64,000 bases of DNA from PALSA-555 sp035468285 (GCA_035468285.1 DATISY010000114.1:1-64000); one strand, 5' to 3'. Positions 22,961 through 32,337 are shown, numbered from the stretch's first letter. The notes: generated by a model from the letters alone, not told the origin. Numbers and translations: made by a program.

Positions 22961-24598
22961 GTGGACGGGCATCTCGATACGGAGGCGATCGAGGGCCGCC
23001 TGGATTCGCTGCTCCGGCAGCATCCGACGGCGCTGGTGGCGGCGATCGGCGCTGACGGGATCTTCGTACCGATGCCCGAATCGATCAGCGTCCGGGATCA
23101 CCAGCTTCTCCCCGGCCGCTCGGCGATGGACTTCGTGGTGGCGAGCGACTGGGACGCCGTCATCGAGGCCTGGGGGGAAACTCGGGTCGCGGGCACGGCG
23201 CACGCCGACGTGCGTCTCAACACGACGCGGGATCACCGAGCCGCGATGCACTACTTCTATCTCCGCGAGCGGCACGGTGTGTTGCTCGGTGTGCTGCTCG
23301 GGCCCGGCATCGAGACGGCCATGTCGAGGCTGGAAGCCATGGACGACGCACCCCCGCGGATCGCCCGGGCGCTGAAGGACGACGTCGCTGTGTTCGTGGA
23401 GGTCGACGACGCCTTCGTCCAGATCCTGGGTTGGTCACCGGAGGACCTGATCGGCCACCGGTCGCTCGAGTTCATCCATCCGGACGACGAGGAGCTGGCG
23501 ATCAAGAGCTGGATGACGATGCTCGCAGTCCGCGACGTCGGACCCCGAGTTCGGATGCGGCACCGCCACCGAGATGGATCATGGGTGTGGCTCGAGGTCA
23601 CCAACTACAACTTCCTCGATGATCCCGAGCGGGCCCACGTCGCGACCGAGATGATCGACGTTTCCGAAGAGGTCGCGGCGCATGACGCGGTCCGGCGTCG
23701 GGAGCGTCTCTTCACCCGCCTCGCTGAGGCCCTGCCGACAGGGTTGATCCACCTCGACCACGATCGCCGAATCGTCTACGCCAATGAGCGCCTCACCGAG
23801 ATCCTTGGGACCGGCGTGGCCGACCTCGTCGATGAGCGACTCGCGACGGTCGTACGCGACGACTGGGCGAGCCTCGATACCGCCATCGTCGGCGCCTTGC
23901 GAGACGGCCGTGACGCAGACCTTGAGGTCCAGATTCGTCCTCCCGGTCCATCCGGGTTGCGCCGCTGCTTCGCGAAGGTCCGGTCGCTCATCGACGACGG
24001 AGAAGTCACGGGTGCCATCATCACGCTCGAGGACATCACCGAGAGCGCCCAACTGAGGGTCGAGCTCGAGCGGCGCGCCAACCTCGACATGCTGACCCGC
24101 TGTCTGAATCGGGCCACGGTCATGTCCGCGCTCGAAGCGGTCGTCGCGCAGGACGATGAGGCCCTGGTCGCGGCGCTCTTCATCGATCTCGACGAGTTCA
24201 AATTGGTCAACGATGGTCACGGTCACGCGGTCGGCGATGAGCTGCTCATCATCGCCTCGGAGCGGCTCACCGGCGCGGTTCGCCACGGCGATTTCGTCGG
24301 GCGGCTCGGCGGTGACGAGTTTCTCGTGGTGTGCCCGGAGATCAGCGGATTCGACGAGGCGAGGGCCCTTGCGGACCGGATCGCGGGCGCGTTGCACGGC
24401 GTCTTCTCGATCGAGGGACACGCCATAGAGCTGCGGGCGAGCGTCGGTGTTGCCTGCGCCCCACGGCGCGACGCCTCTGCCGAGGAGCTCGTCTCACGGG
24501 CTGACGCCGCGATGTACGCGGCCAAGCGGCACCGTGCCCTCGGCGCCACCGAGCGCGTCGTCACGGACGGCCATGACGCCGCCCGCTTTACGAGCTGA
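22961..24598 (+). CDS. PAS-PAS-GGDEF diguanylate cyclase
   Basis: The 545-residue protein has an N-terminal sensory region (1-130), a PAS domain (about 140-250, EVDDAFVQILGWSPEDLIGH, with the PAC stretch DGSWVWLEVTNYN), a second PAS (about 255-370) and a GGDEF domain (about 385-535). The active site GGDEF is residues 450-454. An RHGD inhibitory I-site (441-444) sits exactly five residues upstream. It should therefore make c-di-GMP with product inhibition. No transmembrane segment is present. The BldD-like protein encoded near 51 kb carries c-di-GMP-binding residues and is a plausible reader. Confidence 0.93.
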   Translation: MDGHLDTEAIEGRLDSLLRQHPTALVAAIGADGIFVPMPESISVRDHQLLPGRSAMDFVVASDWDAVIEAWGETRVAGTAHADVRLNTTRDHRAAMHYFYLRERHGVLLGVLLGPGIETAMSRLEAMDDAPPRIARALKDDVAVFVEVDDAFVQILGWSPEDLIGHRSLEFIHPDDEELAIKSWMTMLAVRDVGPRVRMRHRHRDGSWVWLEVTNYNFLDDPERAHVATEMIDVSEEVAAHDAVRRRERLFTRLAEALPTGLIHLDHDRRIVYANERLTEILGTGVADLVDERLATVVRDDWASLDTAIVGALRDGRDADLEVQIRPPGPSGLRRCFAKVRSLIDDGEVTGAIITLEDITESAQLRVELERRANLDMLTRCLNRATVMSALEAVVAQDDEALVAALFIDLDEFKLVNDGHGHAVGDELLIIASERLTGAVRHGDFVGRLGGDEFLVVCPEISGFDEARALADRIAGALHGVFSIEGHAIELRASVGVACAPRRDASAEELVSRADAAMYAAKRHRALGATERVVTDGHDAARFTS

Positions 24599-24658
24599 CG
24601 GGAGCCACGGGCGAGCCCGCCGACGCGACTGGGCGCCCCGGTCCTCCATACTGGGCGC

Positions 24659-25519
24659 GTGGATGACCCCCGTCGCCTGTGGACGCTCATCGAGCCGTAC
24701 CACGCCACCATCTATTTTGCGCCCGAGGTGCCAGCGGCGTTCGAGGCGATCGGTGTGCGGGGGTTCTGGCGGAGCTACTTCGCGGGCCGGGCTGCGCCGC
24801 TCGGTCGCGTCGAGGCGGGCGTGGTGACCGCCTGCTTCTACGGCTTCCACCCCGGCTTCGTCGCCCGGGCCGTGCCGTCGGTCTGGTCCCTCGTGACCCC
24901 CGAGACCGCGATCGAGACCCGTCTTCGCGGGGTGCACGCCGGGCTCCGGCGCCTCCTCGACGTCCAGGGCCGCCAAGCCCACATCGTCGAGGCCGCCGAG
25001 CTGCTCCAGGGCGCCTGGCACCGGTCCAGCGAGGCGGGGCGGCCAGTGTTCGCGGCCAATGCGGAGTTGGCCTGGCCGACCGAACCGGACCTCGCGCTGT
25101 GGCACGCGGCGACGCTGGTGCGCGAGCACCGGGGGGATGCGCATGTGGCGGCACTCACCGTCGCCGGGTTGGACCCGTGCGAAGCGCATGTCACCCAGAC
25201 GGCGGCGAGCGGCGCGTCGCTCGAGACGATCCAGCCCTACCGGGGTTGGGCCGACGCGGACTGGCGCGACGCCGCCATCCGTCTGCAGGAGCGGGGCTGG
25301 CTGGACGCGGCGGGCCAGCTCACCGAGGCGGGCCGGGCGGGTCGAGCGGCCGTGGAGCATGACACCGACCGGCTGGCGGCGGCACCGCTCGAGCGCCTCG
25401 GTCCCGGCGAGCGGGACCGGCTGCTGGGGCTCCTCGAGTCCATCGTCGCTCCCCTGATCCGGTCTGGTGCGATCCCCTACCCCAACCCGATCGGCGTTCC
25501 CGCCCCCGACAGCACCTGA
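24659..25519 (+). CDS. SCO6745-family (SalK-like) helical protein
   Basis: The 286-residue protein matches the pattern of the SCO6745 family: RLWTLIEPYHATIYFAPEVP at the start, FWRSYFAGRAAPLG, FYGFHPGFVARAVPSVW, and a C-terminal winged-helix-like portion (RLQERGWLDAAGQLTEAG, then YPNPIG at the end). These proteins are widespread in actinobacteria and have no established biochemical role. The start is a GTG at 24659. It stands alone, 60 bp after the cyclase gene and in the same direction. Confidence 0.8.
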   Translation: MDDPRRLWTLIEPYHATIYFAPEVPAAFEAIGVRGFWRSYFAGRAAPLGRVEAGVVTACFYGFHPGFVARAVPSVWSLVTPETAIETRLRGVHAGLRRLLDVQGRQAHIVEAAELLQGAWHRSSEAGRPVFAANAELAWPTEPDLALWHAATLVREHRGDAHVAALTVAGLDPCEAHVTQTAASGASLETIQPYRGWADADWRDAAIRLQERGWLDAAGQLTEAGRAGRAAVEHDTDRLAAAPLERLGPGERDRLLGLLESIVAPLIRSGAIPYPNPIGVPAPDST

Positions 25520-25807
25520 TCGATCCCTCCTCTCTACTGCGTACGCGCGACCGGAAGTGTCAGCGCGGCGACCTCAAGTGACCGGATGGATGGATCGCAT
25601 CCACGAGCGTCCGTAGCTCTCCACCGGTTGAGCTGTACCCGATAACCGGTCGACACGGGCCGCCGCCGTCGGCCAGCGAACTGCGGGCGGCGACAAGGTG
25701 CGCCCGACGGCGCCCCGGAAGTGATCGTGACGAGCCCATCACGGCTCCCGCTCCGATAGGAATGTGGTGGGGAACGAGTCACCGGCGCAACCCCGCGGCT
25801 GCACCCG

Positions 25808-25828
25808 GCCGCCGACGGCGCCGGCGGC
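25808..25828 (+). terminator. GC-rich hairpin upstream of the phosphatase promoter
   Basis: GCCGCC and GGCGGC pair around a 9-nt centre. It may end transcripts from the left or act as a leader structure. There is no T tract. Confidence 0.3.
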
Positions 25829-25831
25829 TCT

Positions 25832-25861
25832 AGGACAATCCCGCACCCGAGCGGGCAATAT
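25832..25861 (+). promoter_or_regulatory. Putative promoter for the phosphatase locus
   Basis: AGGACA (25832-25837) and CAATAT (25856-25861) are spaced by 18 bp, and the ATG at 25868 follows the -10 by 6 nt. This is a plausible leaderless promoter whose first start codon is not the one of the phosphatase frame. Confidence 0.35.
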
Positions 25862-25867
25862 ATGGGG

Positions 25868-25999
25868 ATGAGTATCGGTCAAGGAGAGGAAGAGGGAGTT
25901 CCGTTGGTCGTCCCGGATCAATCGGGCAAACCTGTCGGTGATGGTCTGGGCCGGCTCCGCGGTGTCGGAACACGATGTCGTCAGGGATCACGTGGCTGA
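25868..25999 (+). CDS. Possible 43-residue upstream ORF, or displaced N-terminus of the phosphatase
   Basis: The frame starts MSIGQGEEEGVPLVVPDQSG and ends at a TGA at 25997-25999, overlapping the phosphatase frame by 62 nt in another phase. The start is well placed behind a promoter-like pair. The phosphatase frame itself has no ribosome binding site. It could be a leader peptide, a translationally coupled small protein, or the true N-terminus separated by a frameshift. Confidence 0.3.
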   Translation: MSIGQGEEEGVPLVVPDQSGKPVGDGLGRLRGVGTRCRQGSRG

Positions 26000-27206
26000 T
26001 CTGGATGCGTTCGGGTCCGCTTCGTTTCCGGCGCTTCCGCTCCCTGCCACGGGACGCGAGGTTGCGCAGTTCCTCGCCTTGCGTGCCGCCGCGTGTGTCG
26101 GCGCTGATTACTCCAACGTGGCGCTCCTGGACCCGACGGGAGATTCCTTGCGTGTGTACCACGACGCTGCCCTGGAACAGGAGATCGCGAAGCGGTATAC
26201 CGATATTCCGCTTGACGCTCCGTTCCCGCTCACCCAGGCGGCCCGGGGGCGAGTGGCGGTCCTGCTGGGCGACCTCGACGCGTACCGTCAGCAGTTTCCC
26301 GACATTGTTGCCGACACCGTCGCCGCTGGGTACCAAGCAACCGCATCGCTGCCACTGAACCGGACTGATGGCTCACCGCTCGGCGCGATCGGTTTCGCGT
26401 GGACCGAACCGACGCTCTTCGACGCGAAGCTCGAAGCGGCGCTGCGCGCGGTTGTCTACCTCTGCGCGGAAATGATGGAGCGCGCCGAGCGTTACGACGC
26501 AGAGCACACCTTGATGGTCGAGCTGCAAGACCGCCTGCTCGGTGACATTCCGACGCTGGCGGGAATTCAGACCGTTGCTCGCTATCTCCCTGCGACCAGA
26601 GTGCCGTATGTCGGTGGCGACTGGTACGAGGGGCTCCTGGTCGGAGAGTCCAAGATGGCGGTTCTCGTCGGTGATGTCACCGGACATGGCGTTGCCGCCG
26701 CCGCTGACGTGGCATTGGTCCGAGGGATGGTGAGCGCCCTCCTCCACGCCGGAATCGCGGTCTCGGATGTGTTCCCCGAGGTGTCGGGAGTTATCGAGGA
26801 ACGCAAGGGGATGCTCCTCGCCACGGCTGCGCTCGCCGTCGTTGACCTTGCCACTGACACCCTTACGTTCGCGACGGCCGGTCACCCACCGCCACTGCTG
26901 CTCCTCCCCGATGGTGAAGTTCGAACTCTGTCGACGGCGAACGGTCCGATCATCGGTGTGTCCACGACGCGAGCGGTGGCGGACACCGCGCCGTTTCCGC
27001 CCGGCGCGCGGCTGGTGATGTACACGGACGGACTTGTCGAGCGTCGCGGCCGGTCTTTCGATGTCGGTGTCGCTGAAGCGGCTCGCCACCTCGCGACTCT
27101 CTCCCATCCGCTCAGCAACCACGACCTGCTCGACTCCCTGCTGAAGGCTCTCACAGCGGACGAATCCGAAGACGACATTGCGATCATCGTCGTCGAGCAC
27201 GAATGA
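25938..27206 (+). CDS. GAF-SpoIIE (PP2C-type) serine phosphatase
   Basis: The 422-residue protein has a GAF-like domain (about 45-175; CVGADYSNVALLDPTGDSLR) and an SpoIIE/RsbU phosphatase domain (about 195-420). The metal-binding aspartates are all present: GGDWYEG, VGDVTGHG, MYTDGLVERRG and the C-terminal EDDIAIIVVEH. Such enzymes usually dephosphorylate anti-anti-sigma factors in partner-switching stress control; no partner gene lies nearby. The start is uncertain (GTG 25938, ATG 25941 or GTG 25962). Base composition is visibly lower in GC than the flanks. Confidence 0.88.
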   Translation: MMVWAGSAVSEHDVVRDHVADLDAFGSASFPALPLPATGREVAQFLALRAAACVGADYSNVALLDPTGDSLRVYHDAALEQEIAKRYTDIPLDAPFPLTQAARGRVAVLLGDLDAYRQQFPDIVADTVAAGYQATASLPLNRTDGSPLGAIGFAWTEPTLFDAKLEAALRAVVYLCAEMMERAERYDAEHTLMVELQDRLLGDIPTLAGIQTVARYLPATRVPYVGGDWYEGLLVGESKMAVLVGDVTGHGVAAAADVALVRGMVSALLHAGIAVSDVFPEVSGVIEERKGMLLATAALAVVDLATDTLTFATAGHPPPLLLLPDGEVRTLSTANGPIIGVSTTRAVADTAPFPPGARLVMYTDGLVERRGRSFDVGVAEAARHLATLSHPLSNHDLLDSLLKALTADESEDDIAIIVVEHE

Positions 27207-27220
27207 ACGACCGAACGTTC

Positions 27221-27255
27221 GGTGCCCGTCCACCGAGACGAGGCGTGGGGCACCG
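27221..27255 (+). terminator. Hairpin after the SpoIIE phosphatase gene
   Basis: CGGTGCCC (27221-27228) and GGGCACCG (27248-27255) form a perfect 8-bp stem over a 19-nt loop, 14 bp after the stop codon. No T tract follows. Confidence 0.35.
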
Positions 27256-27287
27256 ACTGAACAGCGTCAACCCGCGGGTCGCGTTCG

Positions 27288-27332
27288 TGGGGCCGGATGG
27301 GATCGAACCATCGACCGAGGGATTATGAGTCC
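27288..27332 (-). pseudogene. 3' half of a tRNA(CAU) gene, truncated
   Basis: These 45 nt match the intact tRNA at 29048-29120 from the discriminator base through the T-arm and anticodon loop (CTCATAA). The T-stem differs by compensating pairs (GCAGG/CCTGC in the intact gene, GATGG/CCATC here), so it stays paired. One anticodon-stem pair is lost. The D-arm and 5' acceptor are missing. It cannot be a functional tRNA. The extent, anticodon to 3' end, is what tRNA-targeting integrases leave behind. Confidence 0.75.
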
Positions 27333-27448
27333 GCCCCGGACCGTGCCGGCATATCCGCGCTGGTGGCGTGTCGTGCAGGCGACCTGGGGTTTCGCGCCAC
27401 CGCCTCGGATCGCCGTGACCTCCCGTCCGGGCTGGTGACGGCCCGTAT

Positions 27449-27465
27449 GTTTGCTATGGGTTTGC
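27449..27465 (+). repeat. GTTTGC pair, 11-bp spacing (left copy)
   Basis: GTTTGC occurs at 27449 and 27460. The same pair with the same 11-bp spacing occurs at 28980/28991, on the other side of the YVTN gene. These may be integrase arm-type sites; that is inference. Confidence 0.35.
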
Positions 27466-27514
27466 AGGAACCCGCGTCAGCGCCCCCGACTTTGCGCCTT
27501 CGGTTCAGCGAGCC

Positions 27515-28897
27515 CTAGCCGGTGAACTTGGGTTGGACCGTCACTGCGCAGGGTCCGAGCGTGATTTGCGTGGAGGCGCTCTGACCGGACGACGCGGCCG
27601 CGGCGACCGTGTAGACCCCGGCCTCAACTGTGCACGGCACGGTAAACAACTGGCTGAACGTCCCGGTGTCGGACACCGTGACGGTTCCCAATGTCAAGGG
27701 GGTCGAGGCGATTGTGACCGTCAGCGTCGTGGACGGAGCGAATGCGGAACCAGCAACGGTGATCGTGCGGCCATCAGGTTGCACGATCCCGGTCAGTTGC
27801 GGACACGGGGTGATCGCCACCCAGAACGAATCCGCGCCGACACCGATGTCGGGGGTGTCTTTGGTCCGGGTGGCCACATCGATCGTCGACACCTTGCCGC
27901 TAGCGACGTTGTTGACGACGTAGGCGGTCTTGCCGTCGGGGGTGATCGCCACCCCAACTGGGTGCGTGCCGACGCCGAGGTTGATGTCGGGACCACTCTT
28001 GGTCCGGGTCGCCACATCAATCGTCGACACCGTGCCGCTGCCGCTGTTGGCGACGTAGGCGGTCTTGCCGTCGGGGGTGATCGCCACCCCGATCGGCGCC
28101 GAGCCAACGGTGATATCGGGGTTGGTCTTGGTCCGGGTCGCCACATCAATCGTCGACACCACGTTGCTTCCGCTGTTGGTGACATAGGCGGTCTTGCCGT
28201 CAGGGGTGATCGCCACCCCGTACGGGGTCGAGAACCCGGTGATGTCGGGGTTGGTCTTGGTCCGGGTGGCCACATCGATCGTCGATACCGTGGCGTTGCC
28301 GGGGTTGGTGCCCTGGTTGGTGACAAAGGCGGTCTTGCCGTCAGGGGTGATCGCCACCCCGATCGGGTTCACGCCGACGATGATGTCTGTGGGGTTCTTG
28401 GTCCGGGTGGCCACATCAATCGTCGACACCGAGTTGGTGCCGCTGCCCTGGTTGGCGACAAAGACGGTCTTGCCGTCAGGGGTGATCGCTACCCCGCTCG
28501 GGCCCGTACCGGCGCCGATGCTGATGTCGGGACCACTCTTGGTCCGAGTCGCCACATCAATCGTCGACACCGAGTTGCCGGTTGTGTTGGCGACGAAGGC
28601 GGTCTTGCCGTCGGGGGTGATCGCCACCCCTTCCGGGCCCGTGAAGCTGGTGATGTCAGGGGTGTTCTTGGTCCGGGTCGCCACATCAATCGTCGACACC
28701 GAGGTGTTGGCGTTGTTGGTCACAAAGGCCGTTGCCGGGCACCCCGTACCCGACCCGGCCCCCGCCGTCCCCACGACCGGCACCACGCCCACCAACGCGG
28801 CGACCAACCCAGCAGCCGCCAACACGCCACCCCGACGCCTCACAACCCCGCCTCCAACCCCGAGAACCCTGGACCTCGGCCTCTGAGCCCGGGACAC
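27515..28897 (-). CDS. Secreted YVTN beta-propeller repeat protein
   Basis: The protein has about 460 residues from the GTG at 28897; a TTG at 28912 is also possible. A basic N-terminus and a hydrophobic signal segment (VLAAAGLVAALVGVVPVVGT) precede seven near-identical blades. Each contains VSTIDVATRTK, then PDI and GVAITPDGKTAYVTN-like text, with a period of about 43-47 residues. A C-terminal Ig-like region with two cysteines follows (about 360-460). YVTN propellers are extracellular, often linked to surface layers or adhesion. No enzyme residues are visible. It lies between a tRNA fragment and an intact tRNA of the same type, suggesting arrival by integration. Confidence 0.85.
   Translation of the reverse strand: MSRAQRPRSRVLGVGGGVVRRRGGVLAAAGLVAALVGVVPVVGTAGAGSGTGCPATAFVTNNANTSVSTIDVATRTKNTPDITSFTGPEGVAITPDGKTAFVANTTGNSVSTIDVATRTKSGPDISIGAGTGPSGVAITPDGKTVFVANQGSGTNSVSTIDVATRTKNPTDIIVGVNPIGVAITPDGKTAFVTNQGTNPGNATVSTIDVATRTKTNPDITGFSTPYGVAITPDGKTAYVTNSGSNVVSTIDVATRTKTNPDITVGSAPIGVAITPDGKTAYVANSGSGTVSTIDVATRTKSGPDINLGVGTHPVGVAITPDGKTAYVVNNVASGKVSTIDVATRTKDTPDIGVGADSFWVAITPCPQLTGIVQPDGRTITVAGSAFAPSTTLTVTIASTPLTLGTVTVSDTGTFSQLFTVPCTVEAGVYTVAAAASSGQSASTQITLGPCAVTVQPKFTG
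27785..28735 (-). repeat. Seven tandem repeats of about 129-141 bp inside the YVTN gene
   Basis: Blocks such as gtcttgccgtcgggggtgat and atcgtcgacacc recur seven times with few differences. The conservation at DNA level, including synonymous positions, points to recent duplication or gene conversion among blades. Confidence 0.8.
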
Positions 28898-28979
28898 TAG
28901 TAGGCGACCCAAGCAGATCGGCGAGCTGATACGCCCGACGCGCCCCTAGACCTCTACTGGACACGGCCGCTGAGCTCCG

Positions 28980-28996
28980 GTTTGCAGAATGTTTGC
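28980..28996 (+). repeat. GTTTGC pair, 11-bp spacing (right copy)
   Basis: GTTTGC occurs at 28980 and 28991, 50-70 bp from the 3' end of the tRNA(CAU) gene. It matches the left copy at 27449/27460 in sequence and spacing. Confidence 0.35.
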
Positions 28997-29047
28997 AAGC
29001 GGCTGGTCCGTCCGCCGATCGCCGAACTGCAACCGTTGCGGCAGTAG

Positions 29048-29120
29048 TGGGGCCGGCAGGGATCGAACCTGCGACCGAGGGATTATGAGTCCCCTGCTCT
29101 GACCACTGAGCTACGGCCCC
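29048..29120 (-). tRNA. tRNA with CAT anticodon (Ile2 or elongator Met)
   Basis: The 73-nt gene has acceptor GGGGCCG/CGGCCCC, discriminator A, anticodon loop CTCATAA and T-arm GCAGGTTCGATCCCTGC. CCA is not encoded. A CAT anticodon can be elongator Met or, after lysidine modification, Ile2. The position 19 bp after rpoD recalls the rpoD-linked ileX of E. coli and favours Ile2, but sequence alone does not decide. It is probably co-transcribed with rpoD. Confidence 0.92.
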
Positions 29121-29139
29121 GCAGGATCATGCCGTATGT

Positions 29140-30471
<1,332 letters not shown>

Positions 30472-30481
30472 GTCGTGACGA

Positions 30482-32296
30482 CTACTCCGGACTCGAGACG
30501 ATCCACTGTAGCGTCCGTCGGCCGATCTGCTCGGCGCGTTCCCATTCGCCGATCTCCCGCGCGTGCACGAGCTCGTCGAGGTTGTGCTTGAGCGCGCCGG
30601 CGCGTTCCTCGTCCCCTGCGGTGAGCAACGCAGTCAGGGTGCGTTTCGCGACGGGTTCGACGTTGATGACGAGGAGTCGGGAGCGGAGCGTCTCGGGCTC
30701 GTCATCCGCTTCGGGTTCCTCGACCGCGAGCCGTTCGAGGAGGGCTCGGACGTCGTCGTCGGTGCCGTGCAGCGCATCGGCGAACGAGGGGCTGTTGGCG
30801 AGCCGATGGTAGGCGGCGCGGGCGAGCGGGTCTTGGAGGAGGGCTTCGTCGAGCCAGTCGGCGATGAGCTCGGGCTCGTGGATCGCCCAGCGGAGCAGGT
30901 CGAGCTCGCGGCGGTCGACGTCGAGGCGGGCGCGCGGCTCGGGGGCGTGCCCGTCGCCGGCCGGGTCGCGGGGTTGCCCACGGCTCTGGTCGCGTCCGGG
31001 GCGGCGGGGTGCGGCGCGGGCCTGGGTGACGGCGTCGCGGAGCCGGTCGGCGTCGATGTCGAGGGCGCCGGCGAGCTTCATGACGTACTGGTCGCGGACG
31101 AGCTCGTTGGGGTGTTCCCCGATGATGGTGGCCGCGGCGGTCGCGGCCCGGGCGCGGCCCTCGATCGAGGCGAGGTCGGCGCCGGCGATGGCCCGGTCGA
31201 GTCGGAACTGGAGGAACGGCTCGGCGTGCTCGACGGCGGCGAGGAGGCGGGGCGGGTCATGCTGCCAGAGGTCGCCGGGATCTTGGCCCGGCGGGAGGTC
31301 GGCGACTCGGAGCTGGATCTCGTACTCCTGTTCCCAGCGGTACCAGCGTTCGGCGGCGCCTTGCCCGGCGGCGTCGGCGTCGTAGGCGAGGGTGACGCGC
31401 CGGGCGAGGTTCTTGAGGACTTGGAAGTGCTCGTCGGCGAGCGCGGTCCCACAGGTGGCGACGGCGTTGGGTGCGCCGGCGAGCGCGAACCCCATCACGT
31501 CGGTGTAGCCCTCGCAGATGATGACGTCGCCGCGGGCGACGATCTCGCCTTTGGCCCAGTTGAGCCCGTAGAGGAGTCGGCTCTTCTGGTAGATGGGCGT
31601 CTCGGGCGAGTTCTTGTATTTGGGTTGCTCGTCACCGAGGGTGCGGCCTCCGAATCCGGCGGGTTCGCCGCGGGCGTCGTAGATGGGGAACAGGAGCCGG
31701 GACCGGAACTGGTCCTGGAGCCGGTTGGCCCGGTTGACGAACGCGAGGCCGGCGCCTTCGATGTCGTCGCGGGAGAAGCCGCGCTGGTCGAGGTGGCGGC
31801 TCAGGGTGTCCCAGTCGTCGGAGGCCCAGCCGAGCTGGAAGCGGCGGGCGGCGTCACCGTCGAAGCCGCGGTTGCGGAGGTACTTGCGGGCCGCGCCCCC
31901 GTCGGGCGATTCGAGGAGGCGCCGGTGGTAGAAGTCGATGGCCGCGCCGACCGCTTCGGCGAGTCGGGTCTTGCGGGACCGGTCTTGACCGGTGCGACGG
32001 TCGTCGTAACGGAGGGTGATCCCGGCGCGTTGCGCGAGGCGTTCGACGGCTTCGACGAAGTCGAGGTGCTCGACGTCGCGGACGAAGGTGATCGCGTCGC
32101 CCGACCGTTGGCAGCCGAAGCAGTAGAAGAGGTTGAGGGCGGGGTTGATGGAGAAGGACGGGGTCTTCTCCTGGTGGAAGGGGCAGAGGCCCATCCAGCG
32201 TTGCCCGACCCGTTTGAGGGCGATGTGGTCGCCCGCGATCGCGACGAGGTCCGCGGTGTCACGGACGTGCGCGACGTCCTCGTCGAGGATGCCCAT
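30482..32296 (-). CDS. dnaG: DNA primase
   Basis: The 604-residue protein has the N-terminal zinc finger (Cys38, His41, Cys59, Cys62 in CPFHQEKTPSFSINP and FYCFGC), the primase core and a Toprim domain with CEGYTDVMGF (Glu262) and LAYDADAAG (Asp306, Asp308). The C-terminal region that contacts helicase is present. It makes RNA primers for lagging-strand synthesis. The gene follows dgt by 41 bp and precedes rpoD, a conserved macromolecular-synthesis order. Confidence 0.97.
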   Translation of the reverse strand: MGILDEDVAHVRDTADLVAIAGDHIALKRVGQRWMGLCPFHQEKTPSFSINPALNLFYCFGCQRSGDAITFVRDVEHLDFVEAVERLAQRAGITLRYDDRRTGQDRSRKTRLAEAVGAAIDFYHRRLLESPDGGAARKYLRNRGFDGDAARRFQLGWASDDWDTLSRHLDQRGFSRDDIEGAGLAFVNRANRLQDQFRSRLLFPIYDARGEPAGFGGRTLGDEQPKYKNSPETPIYQKSRLLYGLNWAKGEIVARGDVIICEGYTDVMGFALAGAPNAVATCGTALADEHFQVLKNLARRVTLAYDADAAGQGAAERWYRWEQEYEIQLRVADLPPGQDPGDLWQHDPPRLLAAVEHAEPFLQFRLDRAIAGADLASIEGRARAATAAATIIGEHPNELVRDQYVMKLAGALDIDADRLRDAVTQARAAPRRPGRDQSRGQPRDPAGDGHAPEPRARLDVDRRELDLLRWAIHEPELIADWLDEALLQDPLARAAYHRLANSPSFADALHGTDDDVRALLERLAVEEPEADDEPETLRSRLLVINVEPVAKRTLTALLTAGDEERAGALKHNLDELVHAREIGEWERAEQIGRRTLQWIVSSPE

Positions 32297-32337
32297 CGCG
32301 GGTCAGGTTACGGCGCGGGTGCGCCGCCGCGGGCCGG

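Larger units (their letters stand above)
25520..25937. other. 418-bp region without a convincing large gene
   Basis: This stretch holds an imperfect palindrome with arms ACCGGTT (25623-25629) and AACCGGT (25644-25650) around 14 nt, a GC hairpin (25808-25828), a promoter-like pair just before 25868 and a 43-codon frame. I see no RNA family I can name. Part of it, on the minus strand, resembles a tRNA D-arm but lacks the rest. Confidence 0.5.
27207..27514. other. 308-bp region with a hairpin, a tRNA fragment and GTTTGC repeats
   Basis: No gene is apparent. It starts with a perfect palindrome ACCGAACGTTCGGT (27210-27223), a candidate terminator, then the truncated tRNA copy (27288-27332) and a pair of GTTTGC repeats. 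Together with the segment near 29 kb it looks like a recombination scar. Confidence 0.55.

Noticed and set aside
25607..25645. tRNA D-arm-like text on the minus strand (AGCTCAACCGGTGGAGAGC)
   Set aside because: No matching anticodon arm, T-arm or acceptor follows in register, so it is not a tRNA and is too short for a pseudogene call.
25755..25805. Weak resemblance to a cobalamin riboswitch box (GGTG..CGCAA)
   Set aside because: The conserved GCAACTG core and helix order are missing, and the downstream gene is not a B12 gene.
27210..27223. Palindrome ACCGAACGTTCGGT as a second LexA box
   Set aside because: CGAAC and GTTCG abut without the required 4-bp spacer, and it lies after a gene with no start nearby.
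27297..27518. A plus-strand frame reading GSNHRPRDYES
   Set aside because: This peptide is the familiar spurious translation of a tRNA-derived sequence; the region is the truncated tRNA copy.
27785..28735. Regular repeats that could be mistaken for a CRISPR array
   Set aside because: The period is 129-141 bp, repeats stay in frame, and they encode YVTN blades; no cas genes are present.
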